Source of the DNA: Lepas anatifera
Lineage: Eukaryota; Arthropoda; Thecostraca; Lepadidae
Direction: 5' to 3'
Assembly: GCA_034440635.1 (NCBI GenBank)
Contig: JAOTON010001818.1
Span: 306,001 to 370,000, forward strand
Length of the DNA: 64,000 nucleotides
Shown here piece after piece: positions 12,029-23,122 of this stretch (positions within the stretch are counted from its first letter, which is position 1; the number at the start of each line of letters is the position of its first letter). The notes beneath the pieces are model-generated. The model ran no database searches and had not been told where the DNA came from. It saw nothing but the letters and a program-made list of their open reading frames with translations. Position numbers and translations under genes: made by a program.

Positions 12029-12543
12029 ATGGCAATGTGCCGCCGCCGCGCGACGGGCACAAGGCTTTTGGTTGCCGTATCACTCGCCTGGGTGCTGCTG
12101 CTGCTCCTATTCTTGTTGGACCGTCAAGAAGTGAAGCCTCCGCTGCCAGGCTTTATGCTAGATGCCTCGCATTCAGCGGTGGTCAGTGCACGGCAAGACA
12201 TCGAGGACATTTTAAAGAGTGGTGAACCTCGGCCAGTACCGGCGCCGGTACGAGCAGGTCCAGAACCCATTCCCATTCCACATCCTGTTACACCACCCTC
12301 AAGGAAAACACCGACCACCAAGTCGCTCTATGGACGTGAAGGGGGAGAAGCCAGAATGGTTCTACTGCCGCCCCGGGAGGCCAACGGCCCCGGCGAGCTG
12401 GGCAAGCCCGTGGTACTGCCGAAGAACCTTACCAAGGAGCAGCAGGTGCTAGTGGATGCCGGCTGGAAGGCGAACGCCTTCAACCAGTACGCCAGCGATA
12501 TGATATCGCTACACAGGAGTCTTCCTGATGTTCGTGACGATAG
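12029..12543 (+). CDS. First coding exon of a polypeptide N-acetylgalactosaminyltransferase (GALNT/pgant family)
   Basis: The family starts mucin-type O-glycosylation in the Golgi by moving GalNAc from UDP-GalNAc to Ser/Thr. The exon encodes 171 residues plus two bases. Residues 1-9 are basic, residues 12-30 form a single hydrophobic segment (LAWVLLLLLFLLD), and a Pro-rich stem follows to about residue 110, as expected for a type II Golgi membrane protein. Near the end, GELGKPVVLPKNLT and AGWKANAFNQYASDMISLHR followed by SLPDVRD match the conserved region just before the catalytic domain. The catalytic DxH and ricin-type lectin domain are absent and must lie on later exons. The exon ends at AG|GTAAGT (GT at 12544), leaving phase 2. 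The ATG at 12029 is the first of the frame and precedes the anchor; a possible 3' splice site (TTTCAG) ends near 11960. Resemblance to the pgant5-type branch is from memory; the subfamily is uncertain. Confidence 0.88.
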
Positions 12544-12549
12544 GTAAGT
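12544..12549 (+). other. 5' splice site of the GALNT exon
   Basis: AG|GTAAGT at the end of the open frame is a consensus donor. The reading frame terminates soon after in the intron, which supports splicing here. No matching catalytic-domain exon is recognisable up to 64000, so the intron probably spans at least 51 kb. Confidence 0.8.
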
Positions 12550-12977
12550 GCACCACTGGATTGTTTTATTCCCGTGCTACCGTCAACCAGCACAGTGTTC
12601 TTGCACCCGGTGTTACGGAACAAACAACGCATCATTTCGCACTTAAGTGATGCAATCAAGGTTGTCTACTTTACCAAGTTTAAGGTTTGATATATCTGAC
12701 CCCCGTGGTACCTCTTCTCCCAATAATTTGACGAGTTTCAGTCATGCACAGATCCGGGGGAAGGCTGTGATCGCCCCCTTAGATTCATCGTTTATTGTTT
12801 ATTGAGCATAATCAGCAACAGGTATGCACCCAATTATAACTGAAGTCGGAGTCAACATCGGATGAATGACAGTAAACATGAGGCACGGTAAGACAATAAT
12901 ACTGTAAAATTGTACAGGTGAAAATTTTAAAATGAACAGGAAAAACACCGCACTTCACCTCACGGAAACAAATAAAT

Positions 12978-15081
12978 CTACCGCCCTTTAAACATTCGAA
13001 GTGGATGGCTTCGTATATGTTTCTCGGCACTCGATTTAAAAGCTGCTAATGTTGAATTGAAAGGGTCGGCTTCCGGATATCGCGTAACATGACTGTTAAA
13101 ACACAGCGCCGCCCGCGAAAACAAAGCACGCCTGATTGTTCCCACGCGTGCCACCGGAGCATGGAGCAATTGCTCTCTCATAGCCCTGGTTGGCCGCTGA
13201 GGTACATTTAAGGGGAACGCCTCGAGCAGGGGGGGCGGAGTCCATTTCCCGGAAATAATTTTAAAAACAAAACATACATCATACTGGAGCCTCCTCTGGG
13301 ACAGGCTGCTAGTTAAAAAAAGATAGTGATATAACGGTGAATTCGATGTCCGAGATGAGTGAATGTTTGAAACCAGCCACATGATGAATTTGTGCTGAAC
13401 TTTTTCGATTCTGTCCAATTGGCACTTTGCAGCTCCGCCCCAGATGACATAACAATATTCAAGAATTGATCTAACATTTCCAAAATATGCAGCCAAAATA
13501 GGATCTGTTTGGAACTCTCCTCCCATTCGACCTATCTGGAGTAATCGTATCAGAAGACCCAGCATCCTATTGGCTTTGCCAACTACGAATGCCACATTAT
13601 CGGAAAAGGTCGATTTATTCTTTCCGCCAATGCCCCTTGCAAGTGTGATAGGAGACAGACCAGCTGTTGAGTTCTCAATAGTCTTATTGTATTCGACAGA
13701 GATCGGATTTGATATTGTATACAATCCTCACCGAGTGACACAAGCGCAACAGAACTAAGCATGTATAAATGAAGAAGCTCTGCTTTTAGCTATCTTCCTA
13801 TAGAATAACACTGAAGACTTAGATTTTAAGGATTGATTAAAGTGTATGTATAGTCAGGCGTGCTAAATGGCCCTAGCAGCTGCAGCGCCCTTAAACTCCA
13901 ACACACACACAAAAAGGTCAATTTAGAGTCCAACCAAACGCCGAGGTCCCGAATTTTCTCTACGTGATCCAAGGTGACATTTCGAATTTTGTATTCGGAT
14001 GCGAAAACTTTCTTGCTAAGAGTAATTCGAAAGGATTGACACTTGGCTGGGCTTAAATTCAATTTTCAGGTTCCGGACCACGATACCAGCCTGTCTAGAT
14101 CCTTCTGGAGCAATTTTGCATCATCTGGGCCGGTTATTTTATGGGCAGATAATTTTATAACATCGTCGGCAAAGAGCAGTGAGTTTGTTCGTATTTGGTC
14201 AGGAAGATCGTTTATGAACAATGCGAACAGCAGCGGTGAAATTTGGCTACCTTCCGGAGTCCCAGAGCTAACTTCCGACCAGTTCGAGGGTTTCCCGTTA
14301 ATGACAACCCGCCGTTTTCGAGAACCAAGATACGATGCAATCCAATTTAGAGCTGGACCAGAAATGTTGTAAGATTGCCGCAGCTTATAGATATGTAATT
14401 TATGATTGACACTTTGAAAGGCCGCGGAATAACCAGTATAAGTTATGTCAGTTTGGTGCCCAGAAGATATCGAGTCCCACGCCGTTTTTAGTAATGTTGC
14501 CAAATTTGTGTCACATGACCGGCGTGGAACAAAGCTGTGTCGATTCTGAGATAAGACTGGCTGTACATGAGCTAGCAATGTTGCATGCACACATTTTTCG
14601 AGGATTTTTCCACATATCGGGATAAGTGATACGCTCCGATAGTATGTGGTAGTTTCCGTGATCCTTTTTTGAAGATAGGTACAATATTAGCCTCCGCCCA
14701 CCTGCTCAGAAATATCCCCTCGTTCACGGACTTTTTGAAGAGCATGCAAAGAGGTCGGGATATTTTATTCCTACACTCTTTGATAACCCTAGCACTCACA
14801 TTGTCTGGACCACAAGCCTTATGTTCTTTAGATAATCTAAATTGGCCCTAAATGTTCCTTCCGATATCTCGAATCTATTCAGAGGAGATAGCCCGTACTC
14901 GGTAGCGGTAGGAAAGAGTAAAACTTCCGGAGGGGTGAACTTTGCTGCAAATGCATCATTCAACAGGTTTACCTTTTCAGTGTCTTCAGTGACTTCTCGT
15001 TGTCCATCTGACAAATCTAGAATTCTACTTTTGCTTCCCTTCACGCACTTAAGAAATGACCAAAAGCGTCTCGGATTCGTT
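12978..15081 (-). pseudogene. LINE reverse transcriptase, frameshifted
   Basis: Reading right to left: FWSFLKCVKG, then ANIVPIFKKGS, then HSFVPRRSCDTNL, then SSGTPEGSQISPLLFALFIN and SLLFADDVIKL (the catalytic FADD box), then DLGVWLDSKLTF. A C-terminal 'thumb' block follows with RSILEYCYVIWGG and RRLQYDVCFVFKII. The domains are distributed over at least four frames, so the copy is inactive. The order and motifs fit CR1/L2/Jockey-type LINEs without a terminal RNase H. Confidence 0.88.
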
Positions 15082-16110
15082 TTAACCCGCGCCCCACCGT
15101 GGTCCAGCGCCACCTTCGCCCCACCGGGGCCATCGATGGCCCCCCTCGAACTCCGAGCATATGGGCGTTAGCGCAAATCTGCAAAGTGCAATAGAAAGCT
15201 CGCGTGAATTCAGAAAGAAATTACTTTACATGTTTTAGTGCTCAGATCAATGGTTTGACCTCCAGAGGTCAAATTAGGTCAAGATCGGCTATTTTCACTC
15301 AAATATGCAATGCTTAAGCAAACTGGGCATAACTCTTATGCCATTAGAGCTATTGAAGTCTGGTAAAGTACATTTATAGGAAATTATCAGTCCTTTTTCC
15401 GCTTTGTGAAACGTTAAGACCTCCCGCCATTGGTTTGACCTCCAGAGGTCACCTCGTGACCTAAGATGACCTGAGGGCACGAAAGGTCAGAAAGTGACCT
15501 TGCCGTATATCAAATAAAAGCCAGTGACAAGACAAACACGATGGTGTTTGTTTCAGCGCTCTAGCTTAATTAGGTCAAAAGCTATTGTCAAAATACTGTT
15601 TTTGACCCCTGGTGACCTTGGATGACCTTGGAGAGGTCAAAGGGCAAATATGGCCTCTGAAATCCGTGAAAGGGTGTCCAAGAAAGCTTTTCTGATCAAG
15701 CTGAGTATTTTCAATCGCTTTTGTGACTTTTAGATCATACGACAGCTTTTCCCCATGCTTTTTCAATGGGAGATGTCACCTCATGACCTGACCTCAGGGC
15801 ACGAAATATAAAAATCCCGGATATACATCTTGTAGACCCTGGAGGGGCCATAAGGTGTAGGAAGTTTTAAATCGATCGACCTCGAAATATAGCTCTTACA
15901 GGGCTCTAAAGTTGAAGTGAGGTGACCTTGGTTGGCCTCGTCTGGTGACCTGACCTTGGGTGACCCGGAGTAAAAAATGTCAGGGATAGTGGAAAAATGA
16001 TGCAGTGAGAGGTAGAGCCCTCAACCGCGTTGCTGCGCCTCTTCGTTTTTCTGCTATCCCGGAAAAACCTTAGGGAGGCCATCGATAGCCCCCGGTGGGG
16101 CGAGGGTTAA
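15082..16110. mobile_element. TTAA-flanked MITE, family 1, copy a (piggyBac-like)
   Basis: The 1021-bp insert (15086-16106) lies between two TTAA copies. The ends CCCGCGCCCCACC and GGTGGGGCGAGGG are inverted, and sub-terminal 'gccatcgatggcccc' occurs near both ends. TTAA duplication with CCC...GGG termini is the signature of piggyBac-type elements. The interior lacks an ORF but contains many AGGTCA/TGACCT hexamers. It interrupts the LINE exactly, since deleting it with one TTAA restores the LINE frame. Confidence 0.85.
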
Positions 16111-16505
16111 AGTTCCCAGTCATACCCTGTAGATACTCAAAATACTTGTGGGAAGACAAATTTTTAAAATTTCTACGTTTTTCCTGAAAATTTTGGACTG
16201 TCACATTATTCCTGTCGCGTTTCATTCGATTGAAGGCTGATTCCTTTTCCCGCAGTGAGCGCCTAACCTCAGCGTCGAACCAGGGGGGATAACGGCGACG
16301 TAACATTATGGTTGGCACGTGGTCATTAATGGTGGCTTGCAGTATATCATAGAACATTTCCACGGCGGCTTCAATGTTCAAATCGAGCAAAGCCTCCCAT
16401 GGGACAAGCTGCAGGCTCCGTCTCAAGCCTTCAAAATCTGCCCTCTTGTAATTGAAGGCGGTCGACCTATTTACCAAAGGAGATTGGGTGGTTACTGCAT
16501 TAACT
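16111..16505 (-). pseudogene. LINE linker between endonuclease and reverse transcriptase
   Basis: The open frame includes STAFNYKRADFEGLRRSL and RRRYPPWFDAEVRR, the usual conserved 'W-F...' region between EN and RT. It ends in YLQGMTGNF, which joins directly to KTNPRRFWSF at 15081 after removal of the TTAA MITE. Confidence 0.8.
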
Positions 16506-16524
16506 CACTGCAGTGAGTGAGTGA

Positions 16525-19390
16525 GCACAGTGTTACAAGGAGGGCCTAAAACGGTACAAAAATCTATAACTTGCGTGCTATCAAAGATATTGCCTTCAAA
16601 TTTGGATCACAGAATGCTGATATCCTGAGCATTATTGAGGTTGAGTTTCAAGTTTCAGTCAGGTCAGGTCTTTGACCTAGGTCAAGTTGAATTCTTATGT
16701 TCGTAAATGCTATCAGTTTCTCATTTATTTAAGTTAAAACTTTGTCACAAAGATCTGATCTTACGAAATTGTCTTCTTCGTGTTTTGATGTCCCGCAAGT
16801 GCATCTTTTCTAGTTGACCTGAACCGAGGTCAGATGTTTCAGTGGAAGATCCTTCCAGTTTCGGTGGGAAAATTCAAAGTACATCAGACGTCAATAAGTT
16901 GTTCATCCTACTTTAAGATGAGCAGCTGCCAGACCTACCTTTCTTTTACTAAAATAGGCTTTCTCAGGCTGACCTCAAATGAGGTCAGGTGATTTGAATA
17001 GTGATTTATAGGACTAAACATCAGAAATGGAAAAATAGATGAAATTTCACATAGGCATGTACAGTTCAACAGCGTTCTGAGAAAAATGTTCTACTACCAT
17101 TCGGAGCAAAATGTATTTTAGCTACTACAGGCACTATCAACAAGTTGTAAACACCATATCGAATTCACCTAATTGAGCAGCTTGCCCGAGTAAAAAAAAA
17201 TACTGTTTCACTAGCGGTTGGTAACTGCTCACTCGGCCCATACTTATAAATCACAAAAACTGCATCTAGCAAGTTCACTAAATATAACAATATTTGTATA
17301 AAAAACTTCATCAAGATCAGAGACCTTCAAAAAAGGCATCGGATGGGAACAAACAGCAAAATTAAGCGGCTTCATAGGCTCCCAAGACTTCTTAAGAACT
17401 ATCAAGTAGGTTGGGGAACGGACATGCACTTCAAACAGGCAAATGTAACTTATGGCCCAACCCGCTTTTTATGCATCCAAATCATCAGTTGAACTATGGG
17501 ATGTATCCGAGTCTCCGGGTTGAGTGCCGGAGCAACCAGAAGCGCGGAGATGTCATGATGTTTTCCAGAGGACGATCGGATGTCACGTCTGGGTCGTTCT
17601 AATTCTTCTTGGATTGCTTTCACGATCACAGGATTGCTGGACACCGTCAAGTGATGCAATGGTCTTGGATTGTCGCTTTCCGGGAGGTCTTTCTGGCATG
17701 GTGCTCACGCGATACCTTATGTCTTTGTTCCTCCGCTCCTGGGCCTGCTCACTGAGCATACCGATTGGAAGGAGAAGTGACCGGATACACTCACCCCCGT
17801 GCACGAGGGGTTTGTGGACTGAGGCTGGCAGGTGAAACCACAGATATAAGCTAACGAATAACTGTGATGTCTCTAAAATATACAGGTCAAACTTGTCCGC
17901 GTTAATGGCCTGATCAGAGGCATTCACAGCCGAAAGGAACGTGCCGAGTCTCCTGATAAGTTCCACATCCACACCAGAAATTTCAAAAATTTTAATCTCG
18001 TGCGCCTGAGCAGTTTCAGAGGCGGCCCGCTTACGCCTTTTCTGGCTTAGGTCTCTGTATCTCTTTTGGGGCCGGCCTCTTTTTCTTGCCAGTGGCTGGC
18101 TCGGGCTTGGTTCTGCTGCGTTAGGTGCGGCCGAAGACGTTGATTTCGCTGAAACCCCGGTTTGGACAGTGAAAAATATTTCCTCTGCCAAGAGGGTTCC
18201 ATATTTCTTGAAAACCCTGTTCTTGTCTCGGTTGACCAATGACCACTTCTGTCGGAAATTTCTGCAAAACAACTCAAGTTGCTGATCCAGCATAGTCTCA
18301 GATTCTTCTGTCAATGATTCTCCCTCCTTTAAGCGACTAATAAGGTATTTCTTTGCTACTACAACACCGCGCTTAGCATCGGATATTGTACCTTTATCTA
18401 CCAGATTTTTTACTAGGTCACTCTTTTTTACACAGAGCTCCATCTCGAGACCACAACCTTTCACATCCGAAGTCACAAGCAAAGTTTTTCTTACCCTTTA
18501 GACTGATCACCTGCCTGTGTCCTTTCCAACACAATTCCAGATTGCAAAACCGTTTGCACCGAGGGATCATAATGCAACCGCGCATTATGTGTTTGCCTTT
18601 CATTTTCAGCCCAGTTGTGCCAAGTGTCCTGTTCAAACAACTCGGCACACTTCTGAGCGCATACATTGACCAGGGTATTTGTTATACCAACCATTCGGTG
18701 GAAAAACCTTACTTTATTTGTATTTTCATCCCACCGCTTTGTTTGCCGTCCATGATTCCACCACGCGCCCCAACAGAGGCGGCCGGGCCGTGCCCTGACG
18801 GCGCGGCGGGCGGGGGACAGCGCGCGGGCCGCCGACATACCCTTACACAATCGGTCATAAATCACGAAAATGCAACTAAATGCAGCTGAAACTTTCTGTA
18901 CGCATTGGCAACATGTGCGCAGCAACCACTGTGGTGGTCTCATGTTGTGGGAAGCTGTGGGATTTTTTGCCGGCTTAATCAAGTTTACTCTTCAGTGGAA
19001 ATCTCGTAGAGTTGTAAATTATGAAAATACATAAAATGAAATAAAATACTTTGAGAGAAATCACAACTTTGAAAAGTATATAATTGTGCTGCACATAAGT
19101 CGTAGTTTTGGCAAAAATCACTCGATGTGTTTTCGGAGATATGAAAGCATGTTCGCGAGCGCTCCAAGTTCCGGCACGTTCTGACAGTCGGAAGCAATAC
19201 TTGTTGTCCTATCGAAAACATCACCTTTACCCCATCTAAAATTGGATAAACAGACATTTTATCGGAGATTGAGATATGCTCCCGGATGGTCTGGGATGTT
19301 TCCCTTTAATATAAAGTCATCTTAAGGCATTCCGTGTTGGTCGAAAAATTGATTTTCGTACCATTTTAGGCCCTCCTTGTAACACAGTGC
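16525..19390. mobile_element. 2.9-kb TIR DNA transposon with a decayed protein gene
   Basis: The left end has GTGTTACAAGGAGGGCCTAA at 16530 onward. The right end has its complement at about 19366-19386, giving a TIR of about 30 bp (GCACxGTGTTACAAGG... to GGTAC). It lies inside the LINE. I could not define a clean target duplication, so the superfamily is open. The right half encodes the ORF remnant described separately; the left third has several TGACCT/AGGTCA hexamers. Confidence 0.75.
17450..18982 (-). pseudogene. Transposon-encoded protein remnant with AT-hook
   Basis: Three adjoining minus-strand frames look like one broken gene. The 5' part (18491-18982) includes NKVRFFHRMVGITNTLVN. The middle (17583-18482, 299 codons) has a basic AT-hook-like stretch RKRGRPQKRYRDLSQKRRKR at about residues 133-152. 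It also has HKPLVHGGECIRSLLLPIGM followed by LSEQAQERRNKDIRYR. The 3' part (17450-17659) has LTVSSNPVIVKAI. From memory, 'LLPIG-LSEEAQE-RNKD-R-YR ... SSDPVI' is a recurrent C-terminal signature of an uncharacterised repeat-encoded protein family in cnidarians and arthropods. The biochemical role is unknown to me. At least two frameshifts make this copy inactive. Confidence 0.6.
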
Positions 19391-19687
19391 ACTGGTGACT
19401 TCTAAATGGTCTGAGGGAAACACACCACACCGCACAAAAGATTGAACATTAGCTGATTTGGAAAACACTAATCTAGAAAGTTTTCATGTTTTGTAGGCTC
19501 TACTACGCTTTGGCTTACTCCAGACAAGTCGCATTTTGCAATCAACAGAGCCGCACGCTCTGACATTCGTTCGTCACTGGTGTAGACGAAGTCACTAATT
19601 CTGCATCCCTAAGCCACTTTAAATCTGGTATATTAAAGTCACCGAAGCATACAAATGACCTATTTTGATTTCGGGTCACTATGTTAC
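19391..19687 (-). pseudogene. LINE endonuclease fragment (downstream part)
   Basis: The minus strand encodes FVCFGDFNIPDLKW, which contains the GDFN active-site motif, and further on FPSDHLEVT with the SDH motif that closes the APE-type endonuclease domain. The gypsy insertion lies immediately upstream of the GDFN block. Confidence 0.85.
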
Positions 19688-20052
19688 TGTGGACAATCTG
19701 AGCCTAGTCCTGAGTATATTAGGCCACGCACTGGCAACACAACATGACCGTCACGCTCCAGCACCGGGCTTCCAATGCCCCCGCCTCCACAGGTCTCACT
19801 TGCAACGGGTCACCCCGCCCCGGGCTATGGCCAGCGCTCGCGCAGGGGCGCACACATGACCACGCCGCACTCACTATACCGAATTGCCCCAATCGGCCCC
19901 ACACCCAGCCACGCCTCGGCGCAAGCCAGCCCACGCACAGAGCAGGGGAGGGTGACCGGTCAGGCGCCCGACAGGGGTGCGGGCAGGGGACGGCGACCAG
20001 CCGACCGCCCGGCAGGGGCGCTGACCGGGAGCAGCCGCACGAGCCGACTACA
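19688..20052 (-). repeat. 3' LTR of the gypsy element
   Basis: This copy of about 365 bp is preceded on the element strand by the polypurine tract at 20053-20066 and followed by TTAC. Open frames inside the LTR are incidental to its high GC content. Confidence 0.9.
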
Positions 20053-20066
20053 TTCTTCCTTCCTTT
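20053..20066 (-). other. Polypurine tract of the gypsy element
   Basis: The minus strand reads AAAGGAAGGAAGAA directly before the TGTAG start of the 3' LTR, the expected position for plus-strand priming. Confidence 0.8.
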
Positions 20067-20247
20067 GAAGACTCGCGACCCCCCTGGGAACCAGAGTATG
20101 GTGTGAGACAATGCCTCACACAAATAGAACACATATTATTTACCAACACATTCAGGGAAACGAGTGCACGAGATGAGTGAGCAAGAGAGCATACGATCGC
20201 AGATACGTCCACAAAGATGGATTTGACAACACTCAATGAAGCGGGCC

Positions 20248-21800
20248 CTAGAAGGACTCGCTGAAAATGTACAGACATAAGCGATCAGGTGGACACCGCT
20301 CCCTGACTGAGCGCCTCGGCATCAGTCCGCCCGGAGAGCACTCGGCTCCCGGAATCGTGATGGATGCATCGGTGCCCTCACCCTCGCTATCTTCAGGATG
20401 AGGACAGGGTGAATGAAAGACGTCATCTGACGCTGATTCAGGAGGGGTTCTCATCTGCTCCCGGAAAGAAGAGTCTACCCTGTTGTCAGTGTTACTCACT
20501 GGCGCATCAGTTGACCCCACTTGAGAAGGTTCGGGTGATGTCTCTGGAACCGCATCTGTTTCACGACAAGAACCACCAGTCACATCACCAGCCACATCCG
20601 GGGAATCACAAACCACATCTGGGACCCTTCCCAGATCACTGTCGACCGTGGTACTACCGTGGTACTGCCCAGATTCACTGCACCATGCACAGGTGCATCA
20701 TGGGACTGATCCACTGTCGGAACGTCGCCCTGCCGGACACTGCATGGCTTGAGCCGGTTATGGTGAACACACAACCTTTTGCCGTCCCCCAAGCGCACCC
20801 AGTAGTTCAGCTCACCTTTGCGAGCCAGTACGACAGCTGGCTTCCATGGTCGCAGAAACTTATGGTACTCACCTCTCTTCGCCACTCCACGGAACAGCAT
20901 GACCAAGTCTCCCTGGTTGTAGTTGAATGAGTTAAGTTTCTGCTCGTACAAACTCTTATTACGCTTGTGGCTGTGATTCGAGACTTTGAGATCGTCTCGA
21001 TACACATCTCGAAGTCCATCACAGAGCTCGTTGATGTACTGTGCCGCTGGCTTAGAGCGCACGCTGTGGGGTGCATCGATCTCAACATCTATGGGAAGCC
21101 TTGGTGAGCGCCCAAACATGAGATAGAACGGTGAGTATCCCAATGACCTGTGAATCTGGGCACGATACCCCAACATCAAGAGAGGAAGGTGCTTATCCCA
21201 CTCAGAGTGGTTGTCCGACAAATACTTGGCCAGCATGTTTAGGACAGTCCGGTTTACCCGTTCACAGCGACTGTTCCCCTCCGGATGGAAGGCAGTCGTG
21301 TTGGACTTCTGAATGCCCATGATGCGACACAACTCGGCAATCAGCTGGCTCTTGAAGTTCGCGGCACAGTCTGAGTGCAAGCGTGAGGGACAACCATAGC
21401 GGGAGAAAAGCTCAGTGGCCAAAGTTTTTGCTACGGTTATGGCTGACATGTCCGGCAAGGGAAACACCTCAACCCAGCGTGTGAAATGGTCACAACAGAC
21501 AGGCAGATGCTTGTTCCCGCGTTCCGTCACTGGCAGATCTTTCAGGAAATCAATCGACATCACCTCCCATGGTTCTGATGAGAACAACTCTCCCATGGGT
21601 GCCCTTGGCTGTGGATTGGGTGAGTTGCGACCCATGCAGCGGTCACACTGAGCACAGTAACGTTCCACATCAGAGGTCATGCCGAGCCAGAAAAACCGAC
21701 TTTGCACCTGCTTGACCATCTTATCAGAGCCAAAATGTCCACCGCAAGGACCCCCATGTAGCGAGGCAAGGACCCCACCAACTAAGCCAGGAGGGATAAC
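20248..21800 (-). pseudogene. pol: Gypsy pol, part 3: integrase and C-terminus
   Basis: Directly inside the insertion junction is the HHCC zinc-binding module (HGGPCGGHF ... CAQCDRCMG). It is followed by the DDE core: the first Asp in CCDHFTRWVEVF, the second in LHSDCAANFK, and Glu in NSRCERVNRT. A C-terminal SH3-like region (GDLVMLFRGVAK ... LNYWVRLG) follows. The main frame stops at 20580, while the -1/+1 alternative frame carries the tail ending in RRSVRERCPPDRLCLY, so one more indel lies near 20600-20660. Confidence 0.88.
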
Positions 21801-23122
21801 CTCGGCCTGCGGCCTGGGCTAACGCCCCACCGGCGCAGGAGAGCCGCATGACAATGTGCCGAAAGCAAACCATATTTCGTTCTTAATGTATCTCTTCATA
21901 AGCCTGCAAGTCAGTTTTATCATTCTTTTCTTTGAAATAACCAATAAAGAGTACGTGGTCACCACCGGATTCGAACCGGACCTACCTGATCAAGAAACAG
22001 GGCCTCTAACCACTAGACCACCGTGTCACACTACTCATCCTCCCACTAGCTGAACAGCTGTGACCCGTCAGGAGGGCACTGGCTAGTACAACTCCGCCGA
22101 ATATGCCGGGCCGCTGGCGCCGGGTGCTGTGCTTGTCCCGAAAAGGCACGATATAAAGGTGCTTCTAGAAGACGAACCAAACATTCTTTTGGGCTGAAAT
22201 TAGTTGTATCGTCGAGCTAGGATCGTAAGCTAGCTTCATGCCAAATTACTTCCACTTCCATCCATTTTAAGGACTTGAAACCATGGTGAGAAGCAAAGGT
22301 GCTCCGAGAACTTTAGCATCTTGTAATACATTTTGGACTAATTACTCGAAAGCCATTAGATAGGTGGGTAGTATAAGTGAGCGAAATGACCGCAAGTAAC
22401 TTTCCTCTTCAGCCATGTCAGTTCTGAGTTTGTGAGTGACATGAGCTTGGAACCAGGAAGATGCAGATAAAAAGTTTTTTGACTCAATTTCTATTTATGC
22501 CTATAAAACAAAGAATTTCACATTCACAACTTCCATCTCCAAATATTATCAGGCGGAAGCAATGTTCTTTCATTATTTGAAATGAAAACTCAAATCGGTC
22601 AATAAGATTGTGAGATATTAACGTTGAAATGAAATGAACCAAAATTCAGTCTTCCGGAAGAACTGTAAAAAGTGGGTCAAAATTTTGCGTTTTGCACTCA
22701 AAACTATGCCTAAGCACTACAAAATTTTCCTAGCTACCCCTAGGTAACTGCCTTTCAGCTAACTGAGGCCTGTCTTCTGACATTTCGAGCGCACAAGTCG
22801 GCCATCAACTTTTAGCAGGTTTTTTGCTCGCGTGAGAAAAGCCGCGTTTTCGCGCAATAAATATTGTCGGATCAGCTCAATTCGTTTTCCCTAGCTGGCC
22901 CTTGTTATCTTTCGAAAAGGACATAAGTTTCAAGTTCGTAAGTTAAGAAGTAAAAATTAGAAAAATATAAAACAGAAAAAGTTTGAGCCAAAATTTCTCA
23001 AAAACTATTTTGGATTTCGACTCGGGGCTTCAGTTTGGGTGTCTGGAGCAGAAGGGCTATCACCCTACAAAATTCCAGAGCTCTGACATCAATTCTCAGG
23101 ACTGACAGACGCCAACAACAAC
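21801..23122 (+). repeat. Concatemer unit 0 (outer 5' end)
   Basis: The outer left terminus at 21801-21852 differs from inner termini (CTGGGCTAACGCCCC, then AGAGCCGCATGAC). The 3' part (from about 22240) is a diverged copy of the 3' half of units 2-4, for example 'agataggtgggtagtataagtgag' against 'agataagtggggggtatgagtgag'. It carries a tRNA-like sequence at 21957-22022. There is no ORF. Confidence 0.7.
21957..22022 (-). tRNA. tRNA-like sequence (pseudo-tRNA or tRNA-derived SINE head)
   Basis: On the minus strand, GGTGGTCTAGTGGTTAGAGG forms an A box of the Glu/Asp tRNA type and GGTTCGAATCC is a perfect B box. The T arm pairs at four of five positions and the anticodon stem at four of five, with a loop TTCTTGA (triplet CTT). 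The acceptor stem has one mismatch and two wobbles, and there is no terminal T run. I regard it as a pseudo-tRNA carried inside unit 0 rather than a working gene. Confidence 0.45.

Noticed and set aside
17583..18482. Host gene with AT-hook
   Set aside because: It is bounded by TIRs, frameshifted at both ends and inserted in a LINE, so it is better explained as transposon-derived.
19719..20132. GC-rich ORFs on both strands (also at 45090-45707)
   Set aside because: They lie in the gypsy LTRs; the matching pair of positions shows they are repeat DNA.
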